The notes below the pieces were generated by a model. That model was not told where the DNA came from and made no database searches. It was given only the letters and a program-made list of their open reading frames with translations. From Cohnella sp. AR92 (GTDB taxonomy: Bacteria; Bacillota; Bacilli; Paenibacillales; Paenibacillaceae), in contig NZ_RZJR01000010.1 of assembly GCF_003990975.1 (NCBI RefSeq), forward strand, positions 62,001 to 126,000: 64,000 nucleotides of DNA, read 5' to 3'. This document shows, piece by piece, positions 62,373 through 64,000 of this stretch (within the stretch, counting starts at the first letter, position 1; the number at the start of each line of letters is the position of its first letter). A program made the position numbers and the translations under genes.

Positions 62373-62472
62373 TTAAGCGCTTACAATTCTATTTGTTCAA
62401 ATTCCTCCTCTCCTAAGGCTGATTATAGCGGTTTGGAATTCAAGAGTTTACCGGGGGAATTTAAGCGCTTAC
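62373..62472 (-). promoter_or_regulatory. Promoter region of the xylanase gene with two TAAGCGCTTA motifs
   Basis: TTAAGCGCTTACA (62373-62385) and TTTAAGCGCTTAC (62460-62472), 87 bp apart, share a palindromic TAAGCGCTTA core related to cre sites and to LacI-type operators. Paired sites could allow looping. The rest of the 300-bp gap between 62336 and 62638 shows no gene and no further structure that I can name. Confidence 0.55.
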
Positions 62473-62638
62473 TTCATTTATTTAATAGGAAAACGAACCG
62501 TTCTTCATACCCCTTCAATGCAATCTGCCATATGAACCGGGTAATGCTTCCCTATTTTTATAGCATCGGCAATTGGTACAAGCATGAATCGCAAATCGGC
62601 ATAGCTTATGGTATCTCCATATAGAAAGGGTGAGAGTC

Positions 62639-62980
62639 ATGAGCAAAGCTAGAGTATCCTCCTACTCCTACTCCAACAATCAACGTCATCAATCCGCGGA
62701 AAAGTTCGAATGCATCTGCAAACGCAAAGAGCAGCACAAATCCTACGGCTACAGCAACAAAAGCGGCGGCCATAAGTCCGGTGGCTATAGCAGTTACGGC
62801 AGTCAGAAGTCTAGCGGCCACAGCAACCAGAGCCATCAGAAGTCCGGCGGCCATAGCAATCAAGCGTATTCCAACTACGGCATGAACAAATCCGGCATGC
62901 AAAAATCCGGCGGCTGCCACAAACAGCAATGCGGCGGGAATTACGGCGGTTACCACAACTATTACGGCCCTTGGATCTAA
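62639..62980 (+). CDS. Gly/Ser/Lys/His-rich low-complexity protein, possible spore coat component
   Basis: Protein of 113 residues. The ATG at 62639 has AAAGGGTGAG upstream. The composition is striking: Ser, Gly, Lys, His, Tyr and Asn make up most of it, with loose repeats such as KSGGHSNQ, KSGGYSSYG and KSSGHSNQ, four or five Cys (ECIC, GGCHKQQC) and a Tyr-rich end (YGGYHNYYGPWI). There is no signal peptide. Small Tyr/Lys/His/Cys-rich proteins of this kind are common in Bacillales spore coats, so a coat or crust role is plausible but inferred. It is monocistronic and followed by a GC-rich terminator. Confidence 0.6.
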   Translation: MSKARVSSYSYSNNQRHQSAEKFECICKRKEQHKSYGYSNKSGGHKSGGYSSYGSQKSSGHSNQSHQKSGGHSNQAYSNYGMNKSGMQKSGGCHKQQCGGNYGGYHNYYGPWI

Positions 62981-63011
62981 CGAAGGGCTCCTCCTGAATA
63001 AGCGATGGACG

Positions 63012-63034
63012 GCCGGCGGACGAGCTCCGCCGGC
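63012..63034 (+). terminator. Terminator after the low-complexity protein gene
   Basis: Perfect 9-bp stem GCCGGCGGA / TCCGCCGGC with a 5-nt loop, followed by TTTCTC. Confidence 0.7.
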
Positions 63035-63118
63035 TTTCTCGCCGTTGAGAGGGATTGTCCGGCTGCCGTCGAATTAGGAGGAAGGACCACCTACTATGAC
63101 GAGAGAGCGAGAACGATC

Positions 63119-64000
63119 ATGTATAAACTCTATTGCAGGCTCTATCAATCGGCGTTGCGCTTGTTCTCCCGATTCATGCCTTGGCGCGAGCCGGAGATAC
63201 TTGAAGGAGAGGGAAGTTTAAGACTGCTTCCGGCGTTGATTCAGCAACGGAGGATTGGAAGGGTGCTCCTTGTGACGGATCAAGGCATTCGAGCGGTCGG
63301 CTTAATGGACAAGCTTCTGGAAGGGCTGGACAACGCGAAGATCGCTTATTTTATTTATGACGGCACCGTTCCCAACCCGACCGTCGATAACGTCGAAGAG
63401 GCGCTGGAGATCTATCTCCGGAACGATTGCTCGGGCATCATCGCATTCGGCGGCGGTTCTCCGATGGACTGCGCCAAAGGAGTCGGGGCTCGCATCGCGC
63501 GACCGAACAAGAGCGTCGCCAGGATGAGAGGCATATTGAAGGTTAGGCGAGCCATTCCTCCTCTGTTCGCGATCCCAACAACTTCGGGAACGGGCAGCGA
63601 AGCTACGCTTGCGGCGGTCATCTCCAATAGCCGGACGCATGAGAAGTTCGCGATCAACGACCATTCCTTGATCCCTCATTACGCCGTGCTGGATCCCGCC
63701 CTTACCTATGGGCTTCCTCCCGCCATTACTTCGACGACGGGAGTGGATGCGTTGACGCACGCAGTCGAAGCTTACATAGGCCGAAGCAACACGAAGCAGA
63801 CCAGGCAGCGAAGCCGGGAAGCGGTAAGCCTGATCTTCGGCAATCTCTTGGAGGCCTATCGCAATGGGGACAATCGGGAGGCTCGAGCCAACATGCAGAA
63901 GGCGTCCTATCTCGCGGGCTTCGCTTTTACCCGAGCCTATGTCGGCTACGTGCACGCTATCGCCCACACGCTTGGCGGCTTTTATTCCGTTCCTCACGGG
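63119..64000 (+). CDS. Iron-containing alcohol dehydrogenase (3' end cut by window)
   Basis: The frame is open to the window edge and gives 294 residues of a group III alcohol dehydrogenase. NAD-binding and family motifs are IAFGGGSPMDCAKGVG and IPTTSGTGSEATLAAV. The metal ligands are Asp and His in TTGVDALTHAVEAY and the two His in VHAIAHTLGG. The N-terminus starts MYKLYCRLYQSALRLFSRFM, longer than usual. The ATG at 63119 has only a weak GAGAG site; a stronger AGGAGG lies further upstream, before an out-of-frame ATG at 63096 that opens a 42-codon overlapping frame. The substrate (alcohol, diol or lactaldehyde) cannot be told. Confidence 0.88.
   Translation, partial: MYKLYCRLYQSALRLFSRFMPWREPEILEGEGSLRLLPALIQQRRIGRVLLVTDQGIRAVGLMDKLLEGLDNAKIAYFIYDGTVPNPTVDNVEEALEIYLRNDCSGIIAFGGGSPMDCAKGVGARIARPNKSVARMRGILKVRRAIPPLFAIPTTSGTGSEATLAAVISNSRTHEKFAINDHSLIPHYAVLDPALTYGLPPAITSTTGVDALTHAVEAYIGRSNTKQTRQRSREAVSLIFGNLLEAYRNGDNREARANMQKASYLAGFAFTRAYVGYVHAIAHTLGGFYSVPHG

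Noticed and set aside
63096-63224. 42-codon frame ahead of the iron alcohol dehydrogenase as a leader peptide gene
   Set aside because: It overlaps the dehydrogenase out of frame, the AGGAGG is about 13 nt from its ATG, and the sequence shows no leader features.

Overview
The window looks like chromosomal DNA of a spore-forming, xylan-degrading member of the Paenibacillaceae (Cohnella or Paenibacillus type). The reasons are the fairly GC-rich coding sequence with strong GGAGG ribosome sites, S-layer-homology (SLH) anchored exoproteins, YesM/YesN two-component systems beside sugar ABC transporters, a T-box leader, and a paeninodin-type lasso peptide locus. The genus is an inference. No tRNA, rRNA, insertion sequence, prophage or CRISPR array was seen.

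Layout. 0-8.2 kb: the start of a DUF1796 gene (cut by the window edge), then two large secreted subtilases; the first has an intact catalytic triad and SLH anchors, the second has lost its Asp, His and oxyanion Asn. 8.2-10.2 kb: a chemotaxis-receptor scrap, a LysR regulator and a DJ-1/PfpI protein. 10.2-12.9 kb: the first part of a sulfide/persulfide (cst-like) locus: Crp/Fnr regulator, AhpD-like protein, TSUP exporter and a TusA gene that sits behind the 5' end of a deleted rhodanese gene. 12.9-25.7 kb: a carbohydrate island with an AraC regulator, an L-fucose-type oxidative pathway (lactonase, aldo/keto reductase, zinc dehydrogenase, FucU mutarotase), a YesMN system, a sugar ABC transporter and a GH31 enzyme. 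25.7-27.9 kb: SDR, MarR regulator and alpha/beta hydrolase, with paired MarR-type palindromes. 28-34 kb: the main cst-like locus: two rhodaneses, CcdA/TlpA with an unknown membrane protein, a rhodanese-persulfide dioxygenase fusion, TusA-rhodanese, TusA, DsrE-like protein and the CstR-type repressor. Seven ATACCC-n4-GGGTAT-type operators lie in front of the cst genes of both parts.

34-41 kb: small unknown genes, then a lasso peptide cluster of cyclase, an easily missed 47-residue precursor, an HPr-kinase-like modifying enzyme and an ABC exporter, with no RRE protein or leader peptidase in sight. 40.7-48.4 kb: shikimate kinase that seems to start at a non-AUG codon, a stalk-domain protein, an SRPBCC protein, a frameshifted ftsH paralogue, T-box plus serC, a YitT-family protein, a DsbA/FrnE-like protein and an AraC regulator. 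48.5-62.5 kb: glucuronoxylan use: GH67 alpha-glucuronidase, LplB/YtcP/LplA-type aldouronate transporter, a GH2 enzyme, a Nif3-like protein and a large GH10 xylanase, with cre-like TAARCGNTTA motifs before the main units. 62.6-64 kb: a Gly/Ser/Lys-rich small protein and an iron-dependent alcohol dehydrogenase running off the edge.

The most unusual items are the reduced lasso cluster, the CstR regulon with its fossil duplication, and the degenerate subtilase with a glutamine-amidotransferase-like insert.
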